The notes: generated from the letters alone by a model not told the origin. Shown: positions 33,888 through 44,665, counted from the stretch's first letter. The stretch: 64,000 nt of DNA from DASYLJ01 sp964432595 (GCA_964432595.1 CAYSOF010000020.1:1-64000); one strand, 5' to 3'. Made by a program: numbers and translations.

Positions 33888-34523
33888 ATGGCGGAGCCCT
33901 CGGGGACGTTGCCCGCGCCGGCCGACATCGCAGCGGCGATCGACCGCGTGCTCGCGCGTCCCGAGTTCAATCCGCCGCCGGAGACGGCGCTCGATCGCCT
34001 GCGGGAGTGGCTGTCCGGGCAGTGGGACGCGTGGTACGGCGCGCTGCGACGGCTGTTGCTGGAAGGCGTCGGCGACGTCGTGATGACGTCGTGGGTGATC
34101 GAGACCATCGTGATCGCGCTCATCGTGGCGCTGCTCGTCGTCCTCGCCCGCCGACTGCCGCGCATGCGGCGCCGCGCGCGCCCTCTCGACGGCGTGCCCG
34201 CGGCCGCCGACGACCCGACGGCGGGTGCGCGCGCGCAGCTCGTGGCGGCGGCGACGGCTGCCGCCGCCGGACGGTATCTCGACGCCGCGCACGCGCTCTA
34301 CCTCGGGGTCGTGCTGTGGCTGTCGGCGTCGGGCCACCTGCGCTTCGACGACGCCACGACCGGCGAGGAGTACGCCCGCGTCCTCCCGCGCGAGGGCGTC
34401 GGTGGTCCGTTCCGCGCGTTGCTGGCGACGTTCTATCCGTTGGCGTTCGGCGACCGCCCCGCGACCACCGAGGCGTACGCGCGGATGCGCGCCGCGGCCA
34501 CCGCGATGGGCGTGCCGGAGTGA
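33888..34523 (+). CDS. DUF4129-domain membrane protein
   Basis: 211 residues. A soluble N-terminal part with 'ALDRLREWLSGQWDAWYGAL', one membrane helix at about 67-86, and a cytosolic C-terminal domain with 'AAAGRYLDAAHALYLGVVLWLS' and 'TTGEEYARVLPR', the DUF4129 hallmarks. Such proteins are regular members of MoxR-DUF58 gene clusters. It overlaps the next gene by GTGA. Confidence 0.8.
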   Translation: MAEPSGTLPAPADIAAAIDRVLARPEFNPPPETALDRLREWLSGQWDAWYGALRRLLLEGVGDVVMTSWVIETIVIALIVALLVVLARRLPRMRRRARPLDGVPAAADDPTAGARAQLVAAATAAAAGRYLDAAHALYLGVVLWLSASGHLRFDDATTGEEYARVLPREGVGGPFRALLATFYPLAFGDRPATTEAYARMRAAATAMGVPE

Positions 34524-35648
34524 AACGCCTGCCCGTCGAGACCGTGGCGATGGTGGCCGCCGCGGTCCTCGTGGTCGCGCTCGCCGCGACGCGCACGCAG
34601 CTGCTGCCGAGCGACGCGCGGAGCGCCAGCACGCACCTCTCGGGCCGTGGCGGCCTGCGGGCGCTGTTCCTCACGGCACGGGAGCTCGGCATCCCGGTCT
34701 CGCGGTGGCAGCGGCCGCTCGACGAGTGCGTCGAATGTCCGTCGCTCGCGATCGTCGCGCCGGCGACGCCGCTGCGTCGAGCCGAGGCGGAGGCGTTGCG
34801 CGAGCGGCTCCTGAACGGTGCGCGGATGCTGTACGTGCCGCCGGCCGATGACGTCACGCTGCTCGACGGCGTGGGGCTGGCGCTGCGCCCCGTGAACGAT
34901 CGCATGGAGGTCCGCGCCGTCGGGGACTCGAGGTGGCTCGACGGGCTGCCGAAGACGATGCGGGGATTCGGCCAGCTGCTCGTGCGCGACGGTGCCGAGC
35001 CGGCGGACGTGCGCATGCAGCCGCTGCTCGCACGTGGCCGCAAGCACTTCGGTGCGGTGCGCGTCTTCGTCGGCAAGGGCGAGCTCGTGGTCATCGCCGA
35101 CGCCGCGCCGCTCGAGAACACGTCGCTGCGCGACGACGGCGTGGCGCCGCTGGCGCTCCGGGCGCTGGCCGCGCTCGCGCGCGAGGACGGCATCGCGTTC
35201 GACGAGTACCACCACGGCTTCGACGATGGCGCCGGACTCTGGCGCATGAGCGCCCACTGGCTCGCGACGACCGCGCCGGGCTGGGCGCTCCTGCAGCTGG
35301 CGGCGCTCGCCGTGCTGGCCGTCGCCGCCGCGGGCATCCGGCTCGGGAGCCCGCGCGATCCGGCGCCGGCGGCGCGCCGCTCTTCGCTCGAGCACGCGGA
35401 CGCGCTCGCCGCGGCGTACACCGCGGCGCGCGCGACGCGCCGTGCGGCCGTACTGCTCGTCGACGAGCTGCGGCTGCGGCTCGGAGTCCGCTCGCCCGCG
35501 GCGCTCCGCGCACGTCTCGAGGCGATCGCCGCCACCCGCCCTGCGCTGCGCGCGGCCGTCGCCGACGTCGTCCATCACGCCGAGGGACGCTCCGACGCGG
35601 ACCTGCCGCGGCTCGCGCGGGCCATCGACCAGCTCATGGAGGAGCCGC

Positions 35649-35665
<17 letters not shown>
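34520..35665 (+). CDS. DUF4350-domain protein
   Basis: 381 residues from a GTG overlapping the previous stop. One N-terminal helix (~5-25), then a periplasmic-looking DUF4350 domain ('STHLSGRGGLRALFLTARELG', 'VVIADAAPLENTSLRD', 'DEYHHGF') with the fold of GldG/IFT52-like proteins, a second helix near 255-272 and a cytosolic helical tail. A constant companion of MoxR, DUF58 and DUF4129 in bacteria; molecular role not established. It overlaps the MoxR gene by 17 bases. Confidence 0.8.
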
Positions 35666-36631
<966 letters not shown>

Positions 36632-36635
<4 letters not shown>

Positions 36636-37930
36636 TCCCCGTTCCGTCGGCGCGCTGGTTCGTCGCGCTGGCCGCGGGGGCCGGCGTGATGGCCTTCGAC
36701 CGCACCGCCGGTCTGGCGGTCGACGCCGCGCTGCTCCTCCTGCTGGTGCTCGATGCGCTGCGTGCCGCCCGCGCGCCGTGGCCCACCGCGGTCCTCGAGG
36801 CCCCCGCGCGCATGGCGCAGGGACAATCGGGACGCGTGCGGCTGCGCCTCGCCAACGCGACGGGACGGCGATGGGCGCTGCGTATCGTAGTCGACGTCGC
36901 CGAGCCGATCGCGGCGCCCGGCACCGACGATCCGCGCGACGTCGCGCTGCACGTGCGCGACGGCGCCGTCGTCGACCTGCCGCTCGTCGCGCGTACGCGC
37001 GGCCGCCACGACGTCGGCCCGGTGCACCTGCGGCGGCTCGGGCCGCTCGGGCTCGCGTGGATGCAGCGGGTCGTGCCGGCAACGGCGGTCGTCGAGGTGA
37101 TCCCGGGGCTGCGCGAGATACGCTCCTATCGGCTGCTGGCGATGCGCCAACAGCTGCCACGGCTCGGATTCCGCGCGGTGCGGGAGCGCGGCGACGGCAC
37201 CGCGTTCGAGGCGCTCCGCGAGTACGTCCGCGGCGACAATCCGCGTCACCTCGATTGGAAGGCGAGCGCGCGCCATCGGAAGCTCATCGTCCGCCAGTAC
37301 GAAGCGGAGCGCAGCCAGTGCGTCATGCTCTGCGTCGACACGGGCCGGCTGATGACCGAGGACGTCGGCGAGGGCGATCGGCTCGACCACGCGCTCGCCG
37401 CCATCGGCGTGCTGGCCGAGGTCGCGCGCGCCTGGGACGACCAGGTGGGCGTGATGGCGTTTTCGGACCGCATCGACGCGTTGCTGCCGCCCGGCCGCCA
37501 CACGCCCGGGCAGCTGCCGCGGCTGCTGGCGGGCCTGGTCGCGCGCCCCGTCGAGCCGGACTATCCGCGCGCGCTGACGCATCTCGCGCGCGTGCTCGGA
37601 CGGCGCGCGCTGATCGTGTTCTTCGGCGACGCGATCGACCGTGAGGTGTCGCGCCCGCTGGCGACGCATCTGGCGCTCCTTGGACGCCGGCACCTGTCGT
37701 TGTTCCTGGCCATCCGCAATCCGCAGCTCTTCGCGGCCGCGGTGGCGCCGGCGCCCGACGTCGCCGCGGCGTTCCACCGCGCGGCCGCGGCGGAGCTGGT
37801 CGTCGCGCGCGCGCGCACGCTCGGCGCGATGCGCGAATCGGGCGTGCACGTCGCCGACGTCGCGCCCGACGGCGCGGTCGCCGCCGCCGTGAACCACTAC
37901 GTCGAGATCAAGCGACGGGGGGCGTTGTGA
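36632..37930 (+). CDS. DUF58 / vWA-like protein, MoxR partner
   Basis: 432 residues from a GTG overlapping the MoxR stop. Two N-terminal hydrophobic helices, then a beta domain and the DUF58 core 'FEALREYVRGDNPRHLDWKASAR' (split here around residue 205-225), followed by a vWA-like half beginning 'CVMLCVDTGRLM'. The usual MIDAS DxSxS is not complete (D-T-G-R), so metal-dependent binding may be lost. It is the last gene on this strand, and its end overlaps by 23 bases the convergent RDD-SpoIIM gene. Confidence 0.88.
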
Positions 37931-39692
37931 CGCCCGCCGGCCGCGACAGCCACGTGGCCAGCGCCACCGCCGACAGGCCGGAGACGGCCAGCTTCAGGGC
38001 GTCGGGCAGCGCCGCCGGCGAGACGTAGCCCTCGATCAGCGCGGCGATGCTCAGCAGGACGATCACGCCGCCGACGAGCGCCACCGCGTCGGCGGCGCGC
38101 TGCGCGAGCGCCGCGCGCCGGGTGAGCCGTCCCGGGAGGAGCAGCGCGCTGCCCATCCACAGGCCCGCGCCGCCGCTGATGGCGATCGCCGTGAGCTCGA
38201 GAATGCCGTGCGGCAACACGAACAGCCCGATGACGTCGAGCACGGCGCGGTTGTGGAAGGCCGCGAGCACGGAGCCCAGATGCAGCCCGTTGACGATCAT
38301 GATGCAGGCGGTACCGAGCCCCGCGGTGATGCCCAGCGCGAAGGCGATGAACGCCACCTGCACGTTGTTCGACACGAGGGCCGACGACATGAACGCGTGC
38401 CCGAGCTCCGGCACGTCGATGTAGCCGCTGCCGGCCGCGCGCCGCTGCGGGGCCTCGTCGGCGCGCGCCAGCATCGCGGCGTCGACGAGCTGCGACTCGA
38501 GGTGCGGATGCACGCGCAGCACGCCGTAGCTCGCGAGCGCGGGCCCGAAGAGGAGGACGGCCGCGACGACGATCGGCAGCCAGCGCCGGCGGACGAGCGC
38601 CGGGAACCCGTACAGGAGCCACGTGCCCGCGCGCCGCAGCGACTGGCGCGCCGGCCGATAGAGGAGGTTGTGGCCGCCGCTCACGAGCCGCTCGAGCGCG
38701 TACAGCGTCTCGACCGATGCGCCGTACGTCCGCGCGCGGGCGAGGTCCGCGGTCACCTCGCGATAGTCGGCGGCGAAGCGGCCGACGCCGTCCTCGCCGA
38801 TCCCACCGAGCCCCGTGCGGCGCACGCGGGCCGTCTCGGCGCGGAACGCCTCCCAGCGCTCGCGCTTCGCGCGCAGCAGGGCGACCGCCGCCGCGCGACC
38901 CGCACGACTGCCGAGCCGGGCCGCCGCGCGGCGGCCGCGCTCCTCGCCGTGCAGGCGGACGAGGTAGCCGTCGTCGGTCTCGCCCGGACGCGGCGGCGCG
39001 ACGTCGCGCACGTGCGCCGTCAGCTCGGCGGCGATGCGTTCGCGCGCGGCCTCGTCGAGGCCGTCGCGCCGGTCGGCGTAGGCCTCGAGCGCCGCGAACG
39101 CCGCGTCGTCGAGCCGCGGCGCGGCCGTCGCGGCGGTGGCGTCGGCCAGCGCGGGGAACGCCGCGGGCAGCTCGCGCACCACGACGGTCGAGGCGGCGAG
39201 ATCGCCGAGCCGTTGCGAGCGGCTCGACAGCAGCATCGAGAAGCCGCCCACCATGCCGCCGAGCTGCAGGTCGACCACGCGGACGAGGTTGCGGATGGCC
39301 GCGGCCTCGAGCGTCAGCGGGAAGCCGCCCTCCATCACCACGCGGATGCCGAGCATCCGCTTGCCGATCGTCTGTCCGTCGCGAAACGCCTCGAAGCAGA
39401 AGAAGTAGCCCCACGTGACCGCGAACAACCAGAGCACCATCAGCGCGACGACGCGGCCGGGCGTCAGGATGCGCGTCAGGACCGCGACGACGGGGTCGAA
39501 GTAGAGGACGCCGATGCCGAGCAGGAAGCCGGCGGCCAGGAGTACGCCGGCGATGACCCCGTCGACCAGGAGCGCGGCGAACCGCGAGCCCAGCCCGGCG
39601 AGTGGATACTCGATGGCCACGTGCTCGGGCGTCTCGACCGCCATGCGGAGGTCGGCGAGCACGTCGATCGGCTGCGGCGAGGCGGGTCGCAT
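37908..39692 (-). CDS. RDD domain-SpoIIM (DUF95) fusion membrane protein
   Basis: 594 residues from the ATG at 39692. The N-terminal half is an RDD domain (~25-165): 'GLGSRFAALLVDGVIAG', 'FEAFRDGQTIGKRMLGIRVV', 'RNLVRVVD'. A charged linker (~170-330) leads into a SpoIIM/DUF95 domain (~345-590) with several helices, including 'NNVQVAFIAFALGITAGLGT' and 'GLFVLPHGILELTAIAISGGAG'. In most bacteria these are two adjacent genes next to MoxR and DUF58; here they are one protein. The pairing supports a physical complex at the membrane with the MoxR-operon proteins. The SpoIIM homology does not imply sporulation. Confidence 0.85.
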   Translation of the reverse strand: MRPASPQPIDVLADLRMAVETPEHVAIEYPLAGLGSRFAALLVDGVIAGVLLAAGFLLGIGVLYFDPVVAVLTRILTPGRVVALMVLWLFAVTWGYFFCFEAFRDGQTIGKRMLGIRVVMEGGFPLTLEAAAIRNLVRVVDLQLGGMVGGFSMLLSSRSQRLGDLAASTVVVRELPAAFPALADATAATAAPRLDDAAFAALEAYADRRDGLDEAARERIAAELTAHVRDVAPPRPGETDDGYLVRLHGEERGRRAAARLGSRAGRAAAVALLRAKRERWEAFRAETARVRRTGLGGIGEDGVGRFAADYREVTADLARARTYGASVETLYALERLVSGGHNLLYRPARQSLRRAGTWLLYGFPALVRRRWLPIVVAAVLLFGPALASYGVLRVHPHLESQLVDAAMLARADEAPQRRAAGSGYIDVPELGHAFMSSALVSNNVQVAFIAFALGITAGLGTACIMIVNGLHLGSVLAAFHNRAVLDVIGLFVLPHGILELTAIAISGGAGLWMGSALLLPGRLTRRAALAQRAADAVALVGGVIVLLSIAALIEGYVSPAALPDALKLAVSGLSAVALATWLSRPAGVTTPPVA

Positions 39693-39788
39693 GGACCTAC
39701 CGGCATTCTGCAGCGGCGGTCGTGCGGTTGCGAGCCGGCGCAGGAGTGATTGCGCGGGCAGCGACACACTGCTACCGCCCGGTGCATC

Positions 39789-40292
39789 GTGTCCGACTCC
39801 ACCACCGTAACCATCGCGTCCGGCAAGGTCGTCACCGTGCACTACACCCTCACGAACACGAGGGGCGAGGTGCTCGATTCGTCCGCCGGGAATGATCCCA
39901 TGGACTACCTGCACGGCGCCGGGAACATCGTTCCGGGCCTCGAGCGCCAGCTCACCGGCCGTGCGGCGGGCGACCGCTTCGACGTCGTCGTCGCGGCGAA
40001 GGACGGCTACGGCGAGCGCGTCGGCCCGGGGCCGCAGCCGGTGCCGCGCAGCGCGTTTCCGAAGGGCGCGCACATCGAGGTGGGCACGCAGTTCATGGCC
40101 GAGGAGCCGGGCAAGGACCCGGTGCCGCTCTGGGTGACGAAGGTCGAGCCCAACACGATCCACGTCGACCAGAACCATCCGCTCGCCGGCGAGGAGCTCC
40201 GGTTCGCGATCGAGATCGTCGCGATCCGCGACGCCACCGCCGAGGAGCGCAAGCACGGGCATCCACACGGGCCCGGGGGACACCACCACTGA
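39789..40292 (+). CDS. slyD: FKBP-type peptidyl-prolyl isomerase SlyD
   Basis: 167 residues from a GTG ('MSDSTTVTIASGKVVTVHYTL'). FKBP core residues with the insert-in-flap chaperone domain typical of SlyD ('VVVAAKDGYGERVGPGPQPVPRSAF', here read in two parts) and a short His-rich tail ('KHGHPHGPGGHHH') suited to binding nickel. SlyD isomerises prolyl bonds, acts as a chaperone and supplies Ni to metalloenzymes. Its TGA overlaps the ATG of the GST gene by one base. The divergent RDD-SpoIIM gene starts 96 bases away. Confidence 0.92.
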   Translation: MSDSTTVTIASGKVVTVHYTLTNTRGEVLDSSAGNDPMDYLHGAGNIVPGLERQLTGRAAGDRFDVVVAAKDGYGERVGPGPQPVPRSAFPKGAHIEVGTQFMAEEPGKDPVPLWVTKVEPNTIHVDQNHPLAGEELRFAIEIVAIRDATAEERKHGHPHGPGGHHH

Positions 40293-40900
40293 TGATTCTC
40301 TGGGACAGCAAGTCGGCTCCGAACCCGCGGCGCGTCCGCATCTACCTCGCCGAGAAGGGTATCACGGTGCCGACCGAGCAGGTCGACATCGCCGCGAAGG
40401 CGAATCGCGCGCCGGCGTTCCTCGCGAAGAACCCGCTCGGCGGCGTCCCCGTACTCGAGCTCGACGACGGCACGTGCATCTCCGAGAGCATCGCCATCTG
40501 CCGCTACTTCGAGGCGATCCATCCGGAGCCGCCGCTCTTCGGCACCGGTCCCACCGATCACGCGCTCGTCGAGATGTGGCAGCGACGGATGGAGCTGTCG
40601 CTCTTCCTGCCGGTCTCGCATGCGTTCCAGCACACGCACCAATTCTTCGCCGGACGCGTCACGCAGGTGGCCGACTATGGCGCGGCCGCCAAGGAGACTG
40701 CGGAGCGCCAGCTCAAGTGGCTCGACGGTCAGCTCGGCGACTGTGCATACGTGGCCGGCGACCGTTACACGGTTGCCGACATCACCGCGCTCTGCGCGAT
40801 CGACTTCGGCCGCGTGACCGGCATCCGCATCCAGCCCGAGCAGAAGAATCTCGCCCGCTGGCACGCGGACGTGTCGGCCCGGCCGAGCGCGAAAGCGTAG
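40292..40900 (+). CDS. Glutathione S-transferase
   Basis: 202 residues, canonical GST size. Start 'MILWDSKSAPNPRRVRIYLAEKGI' has Ser at the thiol-activating position; 'NPLGGVPVLELDDG' holds the cis-Pro and 'ISESIAICRYFE' the Glu-Ser glutathione contact; 'YVAGDRYTVADITALCAID' is the C-domain motif. It conjugates glutathione to electrophiles in the cytosol. Coupled to slyD by a one-base overlap. Unlike the longer GST-like proteins at 10496 and 29211, this is an ordinary GST and has no TGCA palindrome in front. Confidence 0.92.
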   Translation: MILWDSKSAPNPRRVRIYLAEKGITVPTEQVDIAAKANRAPAFLAKNPLGGVPVLELDDGTCISESIAICRYFEAIHPEPPLFGTGPTDHALVEMWQRRMELSLFLPVSHAFQHTHQFFAGRVTQVADYGAAAKETAERQLKWLDGQLGDCAYVAGDRYTVADITALCAIDFGRVTGIRIQPEQKNLARWHADVSARPSAKA

Positions 40901-40915
40901 GCGCGGGCAAATCGT

Positions 40916-40972
40916 GCCGGGTCGCGTCGACCCGGCCGCACGGACGGACGCGGCGGCGCGGGTGGCCCCGCG
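40916..40972 (+). terminator. Two hairpins downstream of the GST gene
   Basis: A perfect 9-bp stem with a 3-base loop (40916-40936) lies 15 bases after the GST stop. A second stem of 6 bp (40957-40972) is followed by TTT. Together they could terminate the slyD-gst transcript; the T-run is short, so efficiency is uncertain. Confidence 0.5.
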
Positions 40973-40995
40973 TTTGCTGCGACGGATCTTCGTCC

Positions 40996-41355
40996 GTGAC
41001 CTACGAGACGCTGAAGACGCGCCTGGTCGGCACCGAGCGCATCACCCTGGTCCGCCATGGCGGACGCTTCCGGGTGGTGAGCGCGCTGCACGCGCCCCCC
41101 GCGACGGTGGTGCCCGTGGCGCAGGTCCGCGCGTGGACGTTCCGCTCGCCCGAGGTGGCGCTGCGCGCCTTCCGCTTCGTCGTCGCCACGGAGCGCGTGT
41201 GGCATGCGCGCTTCCGCGGCGTGACGCCCGACGAGCTGCGCTCGGACGCGCTGCGGACGTCGCTCGAGTTCCATCGCGCCGCGATGGAGCACCGCGATCC
41301 CGAGGCGGTCGCGCACGTCCTCGCCACGCTCGACGCGCTCGCCGGCCTCCGCTAG
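40996..41355 (+). CDS. Hypothetical protein
   Basis: 119 residues from a GTG. No signal peptide or membrane helix. The sequence is a compact alpha/beta-looking domain ('TERITLVRHGGRFRVVSALH', 'VALRAFRFVVATERVWHARF') ending in two amphipathic helices. I do not recognise a family. It precedes thrH by 10 bases on the same strand, so it is probably co-transcribed with it. The frame extends upstream without a start of note. Confidence 0.55.
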   Translation: MTYETLKTRLVGTERITLVRHGGRFRVVSALHAPPATVVPVAQVRAWTFRSPEVALRAFRFVVATERVWHARFRGVTPDELRSDALRTSLEFHRAAMEHRDPEAVAHVLATLDALAGLR

Positions 41356-41365
41356 ACCTGCGCGG

Positions 41366-41980
41366 ATGATCGCGTGCCTCGACCTGGAAGGCGTCCTCGT
41401 CCCCGAGATCTGGATCAACGTCGCCGAGCGCACGGGCATCGCCGCGCTCCGTCGCACGACGCGCGACGAGCCCGACTACGACGTCCTCATGAAGGGCCGC
41501 ATCGCCATTCTCGACGAGCACAACCTCGGCCTGCGCGACATCCAGGACGTCATCGCCGGCATGGAGCCGCTGGACGGCGCGATCGCGTTCATGGATTGGC
41601 TGCGCAGCCGCACGCAGGTGATCATCCTGTCCGACACGTTCGGTCAGTTCGCGCAGCCGCTCATGAAGAAGCTCGGCTGGCCCACGCTGTTCTGCCACGC
41701 GCTCGACGTCGACGACGCGGGGCGCGTGCGCGGGTACACGCTGCGCCAGCAGGACAGCAAGCGGCGCGCGGTCGAGGCGCTGCGCTCGCTCAACTTCCGC
41801 ACGGTCGCCGCCGGCGATTCGTACAACGACACGACGATGCTCGCCGCGGCCGACGGCGGCATCCTGTTCCGTCCGCCGGCGAACGTGATCGCCGACTTCC
41901 CGCAGTTCCCGGTGACGACGACGTACGACGAGCTGCGCGACGCGTTCGTGCGGTTCAGCGACGGCGAGCTGAAGCCCTGA
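41366..41980 (+). CDS. thrH: ThrH-type phosphoserine phosphatase / homoserine phosphotransferase
   Basis: 204 residues, HAD superfamily. Motif I 'CLDLEGVLVPEIW' has the DLEG variant of DxDx that distinguishes ThrH from SerB; motif II 'ILSDTFGQF', and motif III/IV 'DSKRRAVEAL...AAGDSYNDTTML'. ThrH removes phosphate from phosphoserine and can transfer it to homoserine, linking serine and threonine synthesis. The length equals known ThrH (~205). The following decarboxylase gene starts with a codon overlapping its stop. Confidence 0.93.
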   Translation: MIACLDLEGVLVPEIWINVAERTGIAALRRTTRDEPDYDVLMKGRIAILDEHNLGLRDIQDVIAGMEPLDGAIAFMDWLRSRTQVIILSDTFGQFAQPLMKKLGWPTLFCHALDVDDAGRVRGYTLRQQDSKRRAVEALRSLNFRTVAAGDSYNDTTMLAAADGGILFRPPANVIADFPQFPVTTTYDELRDAFVRFSDGELKP

Positions 41981-43416
41981 GCCGCATCCCGCACCTCGAC
42001 CCCGACGAGTTCCGCGCGCTCGGTCATCGCGTGGTCGACTGGATCGCCGAGTACATGCGGCGGGTCGAGTCGCTCCCGGTGGCGCCGCGCGTGGCGCCCG
42101 GCGACGTCGCGGCGCAGCTGCCGGCGGCGCCGCCCGAGCAGGGGCTGGACGTCGCGGGCTGGGACGCCGTCTTCGCCGATCTCGAGCGCATCGTCGTGCC
42201 GGGGCTGCTGCACTGGCAGTCGCCGAACTTCTACGGCTTCTTTCCCTGCGACGCGTCGGGTCCGGCGATCCTCGGCGAGCTGCTGGCGGCGGGCCTCGGC
42301 GTCAACGCGATGATGTGGTCGACGAGCCCCGCCGCGACGGAGCTCGAGACGCGTGTCCTCGACTGGATGGCCGAGCTGCTGGCGCTGCCGGAGACGTTCA
42401 CGTCGCGCGCGCCGAACGGCGGCGGCGCCATCCAGGGGACCGCGAGCGAGAGCACGCTCGTCGCGATGGTCGCGGCGCGGTATCGCGTCGGCGGCGGCGA
42501 TCTCGTCGCGTACACGTCGCGGCAGGCCCACTCGTCGGTGACGAAGGCGGCCATCGTGACGGGCCTGACACCCGAGCGGCTGCGCCTCGTCGACACCGAC
42601 GCGACGCACGCCATGCGGCCCGACGCGCTGGCCGCGGCGATCCGCGCCGACCGCGCCGCGGGCCGGCGGCCGTTCTACGTGTGCGCCACGGTCGGCACCA
42701 CGTCGTCGACGGCGGTCGATCCGCTGGCGGCCATCGCCGAGGCGATGCGCGAGACCGGCATGACGGCGGACGGCGGCTGGCTGCACGTCGACGCCGCACA
42801 TGCGGGCGCGGCGTGTATCTGCCCCGAGTTCCGCTGGATGCTCGACGGCGTCGCCGCGGCCGACTCGGTCTGCTTCAACCCGCACAAGTGGCTGCTCACG
42901 AACTTCGACTGCGATTGCTTCTGGACGCGCGACCGGCGCGCGCTGACGGCGGCGCTCAGCATCACGCCGGAGTACCTCCGCAACCAGGCGAGCGAGTCGG
43001 GCGCGGTCGTCGACTATCGCGACTGGCAGGTGCCGCTCGGCCGCCGCTTTCGCGCGCTCAAGCTCTGGCTCGTCGTGCGCCACTACGGCGCGGAGGGGCT
43101 GCGCGCGTACGTGCGGGAGCACGTCCGCCTCGCCGCGCTCTTCGAGACGTGGGTGCGCGCGGACGAGCGCTTCGAGGTCGTCGCGCCGCGGACGGTGAAC
43201 CTCGTGTGCTTCCGACTGCGCGGCGACGACGACCGCACGCTCGCGCTGCGCGATCGGCTGAATGCGAGCGGCCGCCTGTTCCTGACGCACACCGTGCTGC
43301 CGGTCGACGGCGCGGAGCGCGTCGTCCTGCGGCTCGCGATCGGCTCGACGCCGACCGCCGAGCGCCACGTGCGCGCCGCCTGGGACGCCATCCGCGACGA
43401 AGCGGCGACGATTTAG
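41977..43416 (+). CDS. Group II PLP-dependent amino acid decarboxylase (aromatic type)
   Basis: 479 residues if translation begins at the CTG (41977) that overlaps the thrH stop as CTGA. The only later canonical start, GTG 42031, would remove 18 residues that belong to the family N-terminus ('DPDEFRALGHRVVDWIAEY'). The fold-type I features are complete: 'HWQSPNFYGFFP', 'GGGAIQGTASES', 'WLHVDAAHAG', and the PLP-binding Lys304 in 'NPHKWLLTNFDC'. The pattern fits aromatic-L-amino-acid (tryptophan/tyrosine/DOPA) decarboxylases giving arylamines and CO2. Substrate choice cannot be fixed from sequence. Convergent with, and overlapping by 4 bases, the MFS gene. Confidence 0.87.
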   Translation: MSRIPHLDPDEFRALGHRVVDWIAEYMRRVESLPVAPRVAPGDVAAQLPAAPPEQGLDVAGWDAVFADLERIVVPGLLHWQSPNFYGFFPCDASGPAILGELLAAGLGVNAMMWSTSPAATELETRVLDWMAELLALPETFTSRAPNGGGAIQGTASESTLVAMVAARYRVGGGDLVAYTSRQAHSSVTKAAIVTGLTPERLRLVDTDATHAMRPDALAAAIRADRAAGRRPFYVCATVGTTSSTAVDPLAAIAEAMRETGMTADGGWLHVDAAHAGAACICPEFRWMLDGVAAADSVCFNPHKWLLTNFDCDCFWTRDRRALTAALSITPEYLRNQASESGAVVDYRDWQVPLGRRFRALKLWLVVRHYGAEGLRAYVREHVRLAALFETWVRADERFEVVAPRTVNLVCFRLRGDDDRTLALRDRLNASGRLFLTHTVLPVDGAERVVLRLAIGSTPTAERHVRAAWDAIRDEAATI

Positions 43417-44645
43417 CGCGACGCCGCGGCGCGCGGCGGAGCGGCGGCATCCGCGTCGCGGGCGACGTTGCCCGAGCCCCAGCGCGCCGCCACCAGGCCG
43501 ATGGCCGCGGCGACGGCCGCGACGAACGCCCACGCATGCAGGGCGCCGTGGCCGATCAGGAAGCCGCCGAGCGGCGGCGCGGTGATCTGCGCGATGGAGC
43601 CCAGCGACTGGCTCACGCCGAGCACCGCGCCCTGCTCGTGGCGGTCGACGTGCTGCGTGACCAGGCTGGTCAGCGTCGGACGGAGCACGCCCTGACCGAA
43701 CGCGGCCAGCGTCGCCACGGCGACGAGCGGACCCACCTCGCCGATCAGACCGAGCAGCGCGTAGCCCGCCGCCATCGCCGCGAAGCCGGCCGCGACGAGC
43801 CGCGGCTCGCCGAAGCGCTGCACGAGCCGTCCGATGAGGCCGCCCTGCATGATGATGCCGAGGAACCCGGCGTAGGCGAACAGGTACCCGATTTCGCGCG
43901 GCGTGAAGGGGTGGCCTTCCCAGCGGAACGTGCGCTCGGCGAAGAGCGCGAAGCCCGAGGTGAACGTCGCGAAGGCGAACGAGAAGCAGAAGAACTGCAC
44001 CAGCAGCCCGGAGAGCACGGGGCGGCGGAGGTACGGCGCGTACGCCTCCCACTCGAGCACGCCGGGACGGCGGCCGCCCGGCAGGCCGGCGTCGTCGGCG
44101 GGGGCCGTCGCGATCGGCTGGTTCTTCAGGAGGAAGGACGTGCAGAGGATGCTCGTGAGCGAGAGGCCTGCCGCGGCCCAGATCGGCGCCTCGAGCCCGT
44201 AGCGGCTCAGGTGGCCGGTGACCGCCGGGCCGAGGAAGAAGCCCAGGCCGAAGGCGATGCCGATCAAGCCGAAGGCGCGCGCGCGGCGTTCGGGCGGCGT
44301 GTTGTCGGCGATGTAGGCCTGCGCGACGGTGAGGTTGCCCGCCGTGGCCCCGTCGATGACGCGCGCCACGTAGAGCAGCCACAGCGTGTGCGCCTTCGCC
44401 ATGACGATCAGCCCGATGAACGTGCCGATCTGGCTCACCACGAGCACCGGCTTGCGCCCGATGCGATCGGACAGCCGACCCAGCAGCGGGCTCGACACGA
44501 GCTGGCAGACCGCGAAGACCGACACGAGCAGCGTGGCGTCGAGCGGTGAGGCGCCGAGCCGCTCGGCGTAGATGGCGAGCAGCGGGATCACGAGCGTGAG
44601 CGCGAAGACGTCGGTCAGTACGACCAGGAAGATGGGAAGCAGCAT
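43413..44645 (-). CDS. MFS drug-efflux-type transporter (TetA-like)
   Basis: 410 residues, 12 membrane helices. The conserved loop 2-3 motif 'GRLSDRIGRKPVL' and motif C 'GIAFGLGFFLGPAVTG' identify a proton-coupled antiporter of the DHA1 (TetA/Bcr) group. The ATG at 44645 begins directly at helix 1; the frame continues upstream over the Cys-rich lipoprotein gene but contains no better start. It probably exports a small hydrophobic or cationic compound; the neighbouring decarboxylase product is one speculative candidate. Confidence 0.85.
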   Translation of the reverse strand: MLLPIFLVVLTDVFALTLVIPLLAIYAERLGASPLDATLLVSVFAVCQLVSSPLLGRLSDRIGRKPVLVVSQIGTFIGLIVMAKAHTLWLLYVARVIDGATAGNLTVAQAYIADNTPPERRARAFGLIGIAFGLGFFLGPAVTGHLSRYGLEAPIWAAAGLSLTSILCTSFLLKNQPIATAPADDAGLPGGRRPGVLEWEAYAPYLRRPVLSGLLVQFFCFSFAFATFTSGFALFAERTFRWEGHPFTPREIGYLFAYAGFLGIIMQGGLIGRLVQRFGEPRLVAAGFAAMAAGYALLGLIGEVGPLVAVATLAAFGQGVLRPTLTSLVTQHVDRHEQGAVLGVSQSLGSIAQITAPPLGGFLIGHGALHAWAFVAAVAAAIGLVAARWGSGNVARDADAAAPPRAAASR

Positions 44646-44665
44646 GCGACGGGCGGCGATCTCGG

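Noticed and set aside
37908..39692. SpoIIM-like domain as a sign of sporulation
   Set aside because: DUF95/SpoIIM proteins are widespread in non-sporulating bacteria beside MoxR genes; no sporulation genes are in the window.
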